From Micrasema longulum (Eukaryota; Arthropoda; Insecta; Trichoptera; Brachycentridae): 64,000 bases of DNA. Location of the stretch: positions 62,001 to 126,000 of the forward strand of contig JAGVSM010000193.1 in assembly GCA_022494885.1 (NCBI GenBank), in the 5' to 3' direction. Below, one piece after another: positions 57,301 through 64,000 of the stretch; the first letter of the stretch is position 1, and every line of letters starts with the position of its first letter. Position numbers and translations under genes: made by a program. The notes under the pieces were generated by a model. The model searched no databases. It saw nothing but the letters and a program-made list of their open reading frames with translations, and was not told the DNA's origin.

Positions 57301-60300
57301 CACATACAAACATATAACATTTCAGATATTCTCAAAAAAAATATTAAAAATCACTTGAATCGCATAGAGAAGGTCGCAGGACTTTGAACGAAATTGTTTA
57401 AAATGCAAAAAAAACTGATAAACTATTCATCTTGATTACCGAAAAAGATGACTTTTGACAGATCGCGTGCTTATTCCAGAGTTATACCACATAATGTGCA
57501 GGTATATGGTAGGTTCTATGGTTGCTATCCCAGATTTAAACCGAGTTTAATTATATGCGAGGTTTATAAGTTATACTTTTGCTATACCATCATTATTCTA
57601 CCACTATTCTCAAGCTAAACTGTATACCCGATTTATAAGTAAGGCCCAGTGGGTTGTAAATGTACAAATAGTCCTTTTACAAAATAACATTACTTTCCAT
57701 TTGCGAAAGTTGCGAAATTAATTCCGTCGTTATTTTCCGAAACGCGAGAACAAAGGAATTCGGAAACTAATCCGCAACCCATTAATTAGGAACATTTCTG
57801 AGGTTCAGGAAGAGTTCATTGAAATGCAACACTGAAGTAACTGCAAAGATACATTCGAGACGGGAATTAAACTTGAAGATTTCTGGAGCCAAGAAATTGT
57901 TTTACGTTATCTGACTCTGTTTTCAACTACGTACTTGTTCGAGCGGGGTTTCCCAGCGCTTTAAATAATGAAAATAAAGAAAGAAATCGTTTGGATTCCA
58001 GTGCCGACATGCGTTTGGTTTTGAGCAACACTGATTTAAGGATTTAGGAGTAAGGAATAAGCAAGCAGTGACAATTTTTATTTTTATTTAACACTTTATA
58101 TGCACCTACAATTTATATACATATAAGGGCGGGCATATTGCCTTAAGGCAATTTCTTCCTACCTACCCAAACCGTTCAATTAGAAAAAATTACAAGTACG
58201 TGGACATATTGAATCTAACAATTTCATACAAAATTAAAAACAAAGATAAACAAAATAAAAAAAATAACGCTATACTATGAAGAGAAGAGAGGGGATGGAA
58301 AGGAAAGAAGAAGGATAAAGGAACAACTTAATTATTTAAATAGTGACATTTCAATCGTGCCTTAAATGTAAGGGGCGTCTCTAACATTAGTGGGTAGGTA
58401 ATGCCACAATCGAGCAGCTACTACTGTAAAAGAAGAGGCAAGAAAATTAGAGCGATGAAAGGGTATTAAAAGGGTTCTCCCGTTACTAAAACGAAGAGAT
58501 AGCCCGTGTTGTGATAGTGGTTGGAAGAGCTCTCTCAGATAAACAGGCGAAGTGGGATTATTAAAAATATTGTGAAGAAGTGATAAAATGTGAATGTTTC
58601 TTTTATGCCTGATACTGAGCCAATGTAGTTGCGTGCGATATTCGGATATGTAGCAAAATTTTTCCTTACTATTATATATAACACGTTTGGTCTTAAATAA
58701 TTTTTTACATGTTTATATATGAAAGGGAGACATTTAACAGTATGAAGGCTGTCTGGAGATCGCATATTTATTCGGTGAAAACCAAATGCCGCGTAAATAA
58801 CACCCATTCTCCTCTGCGGATGCGAATAGGGCCCAAAACACCGAAATTCTGAGTTTCGAGAACAGGTGTCTCAGAAGAATCTTAGGTATGCAGTGGTTGA
58901 CTTTGTAAGAAATAAAGTGGTAGGAGAACGGACGCAGTAAACTCCGGTGACAACTGTCATCAAGTAGTGGCGATACGCTTGGCTTGGCCATAAACTGCGG
59001 ATATCTCCTGGGATGGTATTCCAAACACTCTCGTGGCCGTATTATCTCGCGTATTTACATACAAAATACACGAAAAAAACTGTTTTCTCGTGCCACGAGA
59101 GTGGTTCAGAATAGCACTCCTGAGAGCCTTAACCACGCTCGCCTAATTTACAAGGCATCAGGTTCTCGACGTCCTGGACGTCCACTGCTGACGTCTGACA
59201 GAGATGCTTGGAAGATCTTCGTGGACACCGTATGCTCCAACTAGGGAGCGGTCTTGGAACGAATTAATGAATGCATTGTTTGAAGAAAAACCTTAATAAT
59301 CGATTTTGTCATAATTTATATCACCGCCAAACGGTTGGTGGTCCATGGTAAGATAAAAAATTGGTCAAATGGTCCCCCATCACTAAAAGGTTAAGAGCCA
59401 CTGTCCTAGAGAGTGGTTAAATTGTGATTATTTTTTTCTTGCGACTTTATCTCACGTATGGCCACACTGATGATTAAATGTCAAATAAATACGACCATAG
59501 AAAACCAAACATGATAATTTTCATTTAGAATTTTTTTTCGATCTTAAGCATTAACCAAATCACTAATTCAGGTTGAATTATTGATAACCGTATTAGTTTT
59601 TATCTGTTTTTTAAACGGTTTTACACATCATTTGAGGTTTAATCATCAGTGTTGTCATATATGAAGCAAAGTATAGCCGCATGCAAAAAAAATCCCCAAA
59701 TTAACCAGTCTCCAAAAAGGGTAGGAAAAATTCACTCACAATAACACCACAGGGCTTGTATTACAATGGGTAATTCACGATTTTATCTAAAGTAAAATTA
59801 AGTTTTCTGTATGAAAAATAGAATTTGTCTACAATTTTTTTTCTAAACATGTTCTTGTTTTCTCAACAGGTTACCAACGAAAATACTTTAAATTTTCATT
59901 CAAATATGCACATTTTCGTATACGAGTATATATACCGATTTTACTTTATACCGTCTCGATATGTATCGATGAAGATAGCGTTTGTAATCGCGGTCCTAGA
60001 CTCCATATTTCCTTCTCCGAAATGCAATTCATCCGTTTTGTAATTTGATAATCATCGTCATAATCATTCCATTTCCACACACTAATAGTGCATAGAGCAC
60101 TGCAGTGGTACGCCAATCGCGGCATATCTCTATCAGTTTTGTTACATGAAGGTAAGATGATTAGTTTTGCACCTCAGGTGCCACTTCTGGGACTATGAAA
60201 TATTCTCGTGTAAAAACATTCAAATGAATATTTCTCGTCAACTATGTCGGGAATCGAACCCGGACCTCTTGTATGGTAGGCAAACGTGCTGACCACTAAT

Positions 60301-62377
60301 AGTGACCGACTGAAGTTTCAGTATCCGTTTCGGCTAGTTTAAGGCGTGTTTCGATTTTGTAAAAAAAAACCTCTTTCAGTTCCTCTTTGTTGTTAGCAAG
60401 AAGCACGTCATCATCAGCATTCAAAAGATAATTGAAAGTTAAATCACCCATTTTTGCTCCCATTTTTAAATCTTTCAGTTCTTTCATACAGTTATCCTCA
60501 TTATGTAAGTCTGGGATAAGCTTTATCGTCAAAATCAAGAAAGAAGCTCAGCGTTGGTTTAGACATGTAGAGCGAACGGACAGCAAAAGAACGGCTAAAA
60601 ATATTTACCATGCAAATGTTCATGGATGCAGAAATAGAGGAAGACCGAGAAAGACATAGCATGACCAAATCCAACAAATACTTAAAGATGGACATGTTAA
60701 GAGTCGGAATAATAGACGCGCGTGCATGAGAAGATGAATGCAGAGGCAGCGAGTTCTGTATGCAAATATAGGGTGAAGTGGCGTTCTGTCCTCTCTGCCT
60801 ACCCTAACGGGGAAATGGCGTGATGGTTTTTTGTTATTGTTGTTGTTGAATTTGAACCGGGTTGTAGTCCTGTCGTAAGTGTTACGGACTCACGGATCAG
60901 AGGTCCAAGGTTCAAACCCCACTCTACCCCAACTTAATTTCCATTTTTTAATAGTAAGTAATTTACAACTCGTTGAAAATGCAAATATTAGGTAGAATCA
61001 TAAGAACGCAAAGATTTCCTTTAACCCTATCTAACCTAACCTAACCTCAAACATTAAGAATAAAAAGAATAATCTATCGAGTCTAATATACTGTTCAAAA
61101 AGTATCGCAAATTTAGAATTTCCGCGGGTTACGTATATTCGATTATCGATTTTTTCGTAGCGTTATGTTGACACTTATGTTTCTTACTTATGCCGACAAG
61201 TTCGGCCACTTTGAATGTTCAGTTAATTTTTGACAGATGCTTTGCTTGTACGTGTTTTGGCTCGACTTCGATTTTTGCCTATTCCAAAAAATGGATCAAA
61301 GAATCAGTATCAAATTTTGTGTGAAAAATAAAATTAAGTGCGCGGACGCATTCCAAATGTTGACTGTGGCGTATGGTGAAGCTACTTTGGACAGAATAAA
61401 CGTTTATAGGTGCTACAAAATATCCTCAGAGGGCTGAGAAGATATGAACGTTGAAGAGCGTGCCGGACGCCCGAGCACGTCAGCAACAGATAAAAAAGAT
61501 AAGTGAAGAAAATGGTATTGGCTAATCATCGAATTACCGTAAGAGAAGTTGCTAAAGACTCAAACATATCGATTGGCTAGTGCCATTCGATTTTTACCAA
61601 TGATTTGGGCTTAAGACGGGTCGCCGCAAAATTCGTACCAAAATTGCTCAATCTCGACCAAAAACAGCATCGCAAAAACATTGCTCAGGAGCTTTTAGAC
61701 TCTTTCAACAATGAACCAAATTTGCTTCAGATGGTTATAACTGGTGACGAATCTTGAGTTTATGGTTATGACGTGGAAACCAAAGCTCAATCATTCCAAT
61801 GGAAGCTACCGCACGAGCCAAGACCGAAAAAAGCGCGCCAAATTCGGTCAAATGTGAATGTTTTGCTTACAGTTTTCTTCCATTGCAGGGGCGTGGTGCA
61901 TCATGAGTTCTTGTCACAGGGTAAACGGTCTGTAAGGAATATTACCTGAAGAACAAAAATTGGCTTTTGCACCATGATAACGCCCCTGCTCACACATCGT
62001 TGCTTGTGTGTGAATTTTTGGTCAAAAACAACACACTAATAATGCCGCAGCCACCGCATTTCCCAGATCTGGCCCCCTTTGACTTTTTCTTGTTCCCAAA
62101 ACTAAAGAAGTAGAGTATTTGAACATTAAAATAGAGTGTTCTGGTTAAGTTAGTCTCCATCTAACATGGCTCATCCTGTTCTTAGAAGGAGATTTTTTGT
62201 GTTTGAAATTATTAGTGGTTCTATATCAATATGCTATGTTTGTTCAAGAGCCGTCTAAGTAGAGAATTGAAGAAGTCCGGTAATTTTTTTGTGAAAAAAA
62301 AGGTCTTCATTTACCTCTGTATCAGCTGCCAAGCTGGCAGCGACTCCAACAATAAGGAACAAATACACGAGCTTCAT
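54307..62377 (-). CDS. Odorant-binding protein, minus-C type, two exons
   Basis: Exon 1 is 62377-62315 (21 codons) with donor GTAAAT. Exon 2 is 54657-54307 (117 codons with stop) with acceptor TTTCTGTTTTCAG. Both are phase 0, giving 137 aa. Residues 1-18 are a signal peptide (MKLVYLFLIVGVAASLAA). The mature part has Cys at 37, 69, 108 and 126. The spacings are exactly those of the PBP/GOBP fold: C1-x27-[R65]-x3-C3, C3-x38-C4, C4-x8-[V117]-x8-C6. Positions C2 and C5 are Arg and Val, so this is a minus-C OBP, keeping the C1-C3 and C4-C6 disulfides. An extra Cys is at 134 in the short tail. OBPs are small secreted carriers of hydrophobic ligands, often in antennal lymph. The TATA box and poly(A) signal fit. 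The joining of exons 7.7 kb apart is inferred; it is not proven by a transcript. Confidence 0.85.
54670..54960. other. Start of the OBP intron, AT-rich
   Basis: TTATTTATTTATTTTTTAAGG and a pyrimidine-rich patch (TTTCCTCCCTTCTCCCTCTGC) look like a reversed LINE 3' UTR. No exon. Confidence 0.4.
54963..55262 (+). mobile_element. FBS copy, foldback end missing
   Basis: ATTAATTACAACGGAAATGAAG, GGGCTTATGACCTGTCAATGG, ACACACTGTGTAACATTCACC, GTGAAGTTAAAGAGCTGAAACC and TACTGGGCAACGCTTGAAAA. It stops at TTCTTGGAAC and is followed by MITE-3. Confidence 0.8.
55263..56384 (+). mobile_element. MITE-3 copy interrupted by a LINE
   Basis: The left part (55263-55540) has CTAGAGAGTGGTTAATTTGAGG, GGCCACACTGATGATTAAACG and ends ATTATCAGTGTG. 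The right part (56230-56262 and 56326-56384) has ATGAAGCAAAATGTAAACGC and CACTCTCTAGAGGGGGTACAG. Compared with the whole copy at 59394-59757, the gap is filled by the LINE fragment 55541-56228 and a LINE 3'-end scrap at 56263-56325. Confidence 0.7.
55541..56228 (+). mobile_element. LINE 3' fragment with open C-terminus
   Basis: A continuous 144-codon frame (55538-55975) has SQLDYNFPIWSPYQITFSDS, IERIQNKFFRYINFKMGFS, KLQERRTSTDLTTLYKII, FYVPPRLSRTSTIFYCHNS and ASHFDIFSLSLLKK then a stop. It is the C-terminus of a CR1/jockey-like ORF2 and the best preserved of its family here. The 3' UTR ends with the hairpin GGCAGAAATGCC and a TAAATAAATAAAT tail. Confidence 0.8.
56400..56485 (-). repeat. FBS reduced to its two ends
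   Basis: TCAAAATTTTTGTAGACAAG and GTGGATTCAACAAGG (foldback end) run directly into GTTCTTCATCTCCGTTGTAAT (the other end). The whole core of about 350 bp is deleted. Confidence 0.7.
56936..57655. mobile_element. Possible MITE-4 (720 bp)
   Basis: GGGGCTTACTTATTAGATTTCC and its approximate inverse CCCGATTTATAAGTAAGGCCC bracket an AT-rich non-coding segment. The terminal match is imperfect (about 16 of 20). Confidence 0.45.
57656..58084. other. Unassigned part of the OBP intron
   Basis: No coding exon, repeat or RNA gene recognised. Confidence 0.35.
58085..58740 (-). mobile_element. LINE 3' end, reverse strand
   Basis: The minus strand gives TQLHWLSIRHKRNIHILSLL and [20 protein letters not shown], then LWHYLPTNVRDAPYI-type sequence. 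The 3' UTR has the hairpin ATTGCCTTAAGGCAAT. It matches 21160-21860 closely. Confidence 0.8.
58738..59250 (+). mobile_element. LINE ORF2 C-terminus with a nested MITE
   Basis: [20 protein letters not shown], then broken frames, TPESLNHARLIYKASGSRRP and LTSDRDAWKIFVDTVCSN then a stop at 59244. Same family as 14285-14860. Compared with that copy it is interrupted at 59009-59099. Confidence 0.8.
59009..59099. mobile_element. 91-bp MITE inside the LINE
   Basis: GGTATTCCAAACACTCTCGTGGC and its inverse GCCACGAGAGTGGTTCAGAATAG are the two ends. The LINE word CTCCTG occurs on both sides (59003 and 59100), as expected for a short target duplication. Confidence 0.75.
59394..59757. mobile_element. MITE-3 copy, complete (about 364 bp)
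   Basis: CCTAGAGAGTGGTTAAATTG...GGCCACACTGATGATTAAATG at the left is matched by the inverted GGTTTAATCATCAGTGTTG...AATTAACCAGTCTCC at the right. The diverged terminal inverted repeats are about 120 bp long. Confidence 0.75.
59752..60000. mobile_element. MITE-1 copy, complete
   Basis: Starts ACAGGGCTTGTATTACAATGG and ends GTTTGTAATCGCGGTCCTAG, with the standard interior (AAAGTAAAATTAAGTTTTCTG, CAGGTTACCAACGAAAATAC). Confidence 0.8.
60053..60298 (-). mobile_element. SINE-C copy
   Basis: The minus strand has a head GTGGTCAGCACGTTTGCCTACC, box B GGTTCGATTCCC, body ending TGCACTATTAGTGTGTGG and a GGAATGATTATGACGATGA tail. Confidence 0.8.
60298..60536 (-). mobile_element. Inverted 5' part of a LINE insertion (RT core)
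   Basis: The minus strand encodes KMGDLTFNYLLNADDDVLLA and NNKEELKEV, a reverse-transcriptase catalytic-core segment in which the usual YADD is NADD. It abuts, in opposite orientation, the C-terminal fragment that follows. Confidence 0.7.
60530..60850 (+). mobile_element. LINE ORF2 C-terminus (GRPRKT type), copy 2
   Basis: KIKKEAQRWFRHVERTDSKR, TAKNIYHANVHGCRNRGRPR and QILKDGHVKSRNNRRACMRR, with a TTTGTTATTGTTGTTGTTG tail. Same family as 49918-50400. Confidence 0.8.
60845..61047 (+). mobile_element. SINE-A copy followed by a TTAGG tract
   Basis: Head CGGGTTGTAGTCCTGTCG, box B as GGTTCAAACCC, body AGTAAGTAATTTACAACTCG and tail ATAAGAACGCAAAGATTTCC. CTAACCTAACCTAACCT lies at 61030-61046. It matches 37824-37945 in reverse, including the bases between. 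Confidence 0.8.
61091..62115 (+). mobile_element. mariner transposon, copy 2, defective, inside the OBP intron
   Basis: Starts CTGTTCAAAAAGTATCGCAA after TA. The transposase relic shows KMDQRISIKFCVKNKIKCAD and AYGEATLDRINV, then stops. Later come TGDES followed by a stop where Trp is expected, and PDLAPFDFFLFPKLKK. Many stops and frameshifts; truncated near 62115, about 200 bp before OBP exon 1. The strand is opposite to the OBP gene. Confidence 0.85.
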
Positions 62378-62428
62378 ATTTTTCTGCAATTTTAAATGTC
62401 TACTAAACAGTTTTGCGTTATTCCCGAC

Positions 62429-62436
62429 CTTTTATA
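62429..62436 (-). promoter_or_regulatory. TATA box of the OBP gene
   Basis: TATAAAAG on the minus strand, about 52-59 nt upstream of the ATG. The predicted start site is near 62403, which leaves a 5' UTR of about 25-30 nt, typical of highly expressed insect secreted-protein genes. Confidence 0.75.
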
Positions 62437-62439
62437 CAA

Positions 62440-63040
62440 TGAAAAAATGTAATTCTCTGACGAAGTATCGTCTATAAACATCAAAACTGCTTCTCTTTTT
62501 TGTTCGGTAAAAACAGAGCAATTTACATAAGTACTATACATAAATAAACGTTTGTTCATAGTGAAATAACAACTTTTGACTTGCATAATATCACAAAGAA
62601 AAACGAATTTGTTATGTTCCGTATTTTAATTTCACAATAAAGATTTAATGACGCATGTTTTAAATTATTATTTAATTATGTCAGAGAAGAATCAAACAAT
62701 GAAATCATAAAGTAAATCTTATAATCTGAATTTTATCAACTCTGATAAGGATATATACTTGAGTGTAATTTTCTATGTCTCAATCAACTGTAACCTATAG
62801 GATAATTATATCTCCTCTCATAAATTCCTAGAAATTATTGCTAAGGATCATATTCCAATGCCCTCCAACATATCCATTAGAACAGTTGCTGTAGCGTATG
62901 AAGGTGCTGGATGTGAGTCAATTTGACCAAAAAGAAGCTTTGACACACTTCGGGTCGAACTATAAGGAGAGGTCACAGTAAAATTTTCGTACGAGGTTTT
63001 CCCAGAATACGAATAATGCAATAACCAAAACCAGCGCAAC
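62440..63040. other. Upstream region of the OBP gene
   Basis: AT-rich. A 70-codon minus-strand frame (63060-62848) includes SYENFTVTSPYSSTRSVSKL and GQIDSHPAPSYATATVLMDM but has no recognised family; its start lies in a SINE-B tail, so it is doubtful. Any antennal regulatory sites would be here, but none can be named. Confidence 0.3.
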
Positions 63041-63218
63041 TTTTTTTTTTTGCACCACAACAGACCAGGAGGCCCAATTACAGTGGTGAATTACATCACC
63101 GAACACCCAGGCTTGAGAAAAATCACATTTTTAATTTTTGTGTTCTCACCGGGAATCAAACCCGGAACTTTCCGTGCGTGAGTCAAGCGTCTTGACCACT
63201 ACACCACGGAGGCCGCTT
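63041..63218 (-). mobile_element. SINE-B copy
   Basis: Reversed poly-A start TTTTTTTTTTGCACCACAAC, then GCCCAATTACAGTGGTG, ACCCAGGCTTGAGAAAAATC, box B as GGGAATCAAACCCGG and head ACCACTACACCACGGAGGCC. It is full length, like 8728-8900. Confidence 0.85.
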
Positions 63219-63848
63219 TTCTTAGAGGCTCCTTTATCGGACCCTGGGTGTTTTATATTTCGGAAAAGCGTTTTAAGTTCTCAAGGACGAAATAGATTTT
63301 TAAGATGAAGGAAACTCCTTGTCGATTTTGCAATTATTTGGGTTGGTTGTTTCATGAAAATAAAATGTTTGTTCTTTATACATTTCTGTGCGATCGCGCC
63401 ACTCGCCAGATAGCGGATGGACGCTCGAATATTGCGTTTCGCTGGAGCTTTATGCTGGAGAGATGTGACATTTTGTCACACACTCGACAGTAGTCGATTG
63501 AGCATCTCGATCGCTTTGTCATAATGCTATTCTTGAAAACCCTTCGATATTTTGATTGCAAAGACAAATGAGAAAGTTTATTGTTTGAATATTTTGTGTA
63601 TGGAATATTATGAAAATAAAAAAAAATGTTTTACTGAGACACTGCAACATTGAAAATTATTATTTGCCTTTGACATAACACACATATATTATTAGAAATA
63701 TTTAATATTTATTTGATGGATCTTAAAAACATATTGTATAATATATATCTCAAATACGTATTTTGATATTGGCAAGCGATAAAATATTTTTGAAATCATG
63801 TTTCTAGTGAAACTTCATTTAATAATGGATTATAAATAAGTAGATACA
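63219..63848. other. Unassigned stretch near the window end
   Basis: A GC-richer patch at 63385-63480 (GCGATCGCGCCACTCGCCAG) is open on both strands for about 60 codons without a recognised motif. Confidence 0.3.
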
Positions 63849-63990
63849 GTTATATTTGTTGCACTTTTGTGCTTATATTTGTTGCACTATATTTGTTTAC
63901 TTTGCACTTATATTTGTTGCATATTTGTTACACTTATATTTGTTTTTATACTTTGCACTTATATTTGTTGCACTATATTTGTTGCACGCG
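63849..63990 (+). repeat. Minisatellite, CTTATATTTGTTGCA units
   Basis: About eight imperfect units of TTATATTTGTTGCAC with variants such as TATTTGTTTACTTTGCAC, running to within a few bases of the window edge; it may continue beyond it. Confidence 0.85.
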
Positions 63991-64000
63991 TTGCTATTTA

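Noticed and set aside
62848..63060. Minus-strand 70-codon gene upstream of the OBP
   Set aside because: Its start lies in the SINE-B tail, there is no recognised family, and no promoter or splice signal was found.

Overview
This is a 64-kb piece of an AT-rich insect nuclear genome. The evidence is spliced genes with GT-AG introns, a two-exon odorant-binding-protein gene, mariner and Tigger/pogo transposons, non-LTR retrotransposon (LINE) fragments, tRNA-headed SINEs and short TTAGG tracts. The insect order cannot be fixed from the sequence. No bacterial-style operon, CRISPR array, rRNA or functional tRNA gene was found.

Only two host protein genes are well supported. (1) A ten-exon GPATCH1 orthologue lies on the plus strand (13177-25664, 943 codons). 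Every junction keeps the reading frame, the start has an in-frame stop 12 nt upstream, and AATAAA follows the stop. (2) A two-exon 'minus-C' odorant-binding protein lies on the minus strand (exon 1 62377-62315, exon 2 54657-54307, 137 aa). Its TATA box, signal peptide, phase-0 junction, cysteine spacing and poly(A) signal all agree. Its single 7.66-kb intron is packed with nested transposons.

Layout. 1-7.6 kb: a giant inverted repeat with 2.17-kb arms around a 3.2-kb spacer of LINE and SINE debris. 8-13 kb: SINEs, an intact LINE ORF1 without ORF2, and a LINE tail inserted with a 13-bp target-site duplication. 13.2-25.8 kb: GPATCH1, whose introns carry LINE tails, SINEs and a 310-bp-arm foldback. 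26-54 kb: no host gene recognised. It holds LINE tails, two or more MITE families, a dead Tigger element, a dead mariner, an array of GGCCC/GGGCC palindromes and a complex hairpin repeat. 54.3-62.4 kb: the OBP gene. 62.4-64 kb: unassigned sequence, a SINE and a minisatellite.

The best candidate for something undescribed is a family of about 430-460-bp interspersed elements, called FBS here. One end is conserved and the other is a self-complementary foldback. At least ten copies or fragments are present, and two have 12-15-bp target-site duplications, which is unusual for a MITE and more like retrotransposition. Three tRNA-derived SINE families (SINE-A, -B, -C) are also named here for convenience. 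Clade names for LINE pieces are tentative, because most are only the C-terminal end of ORF2 plus the 3' UTR.
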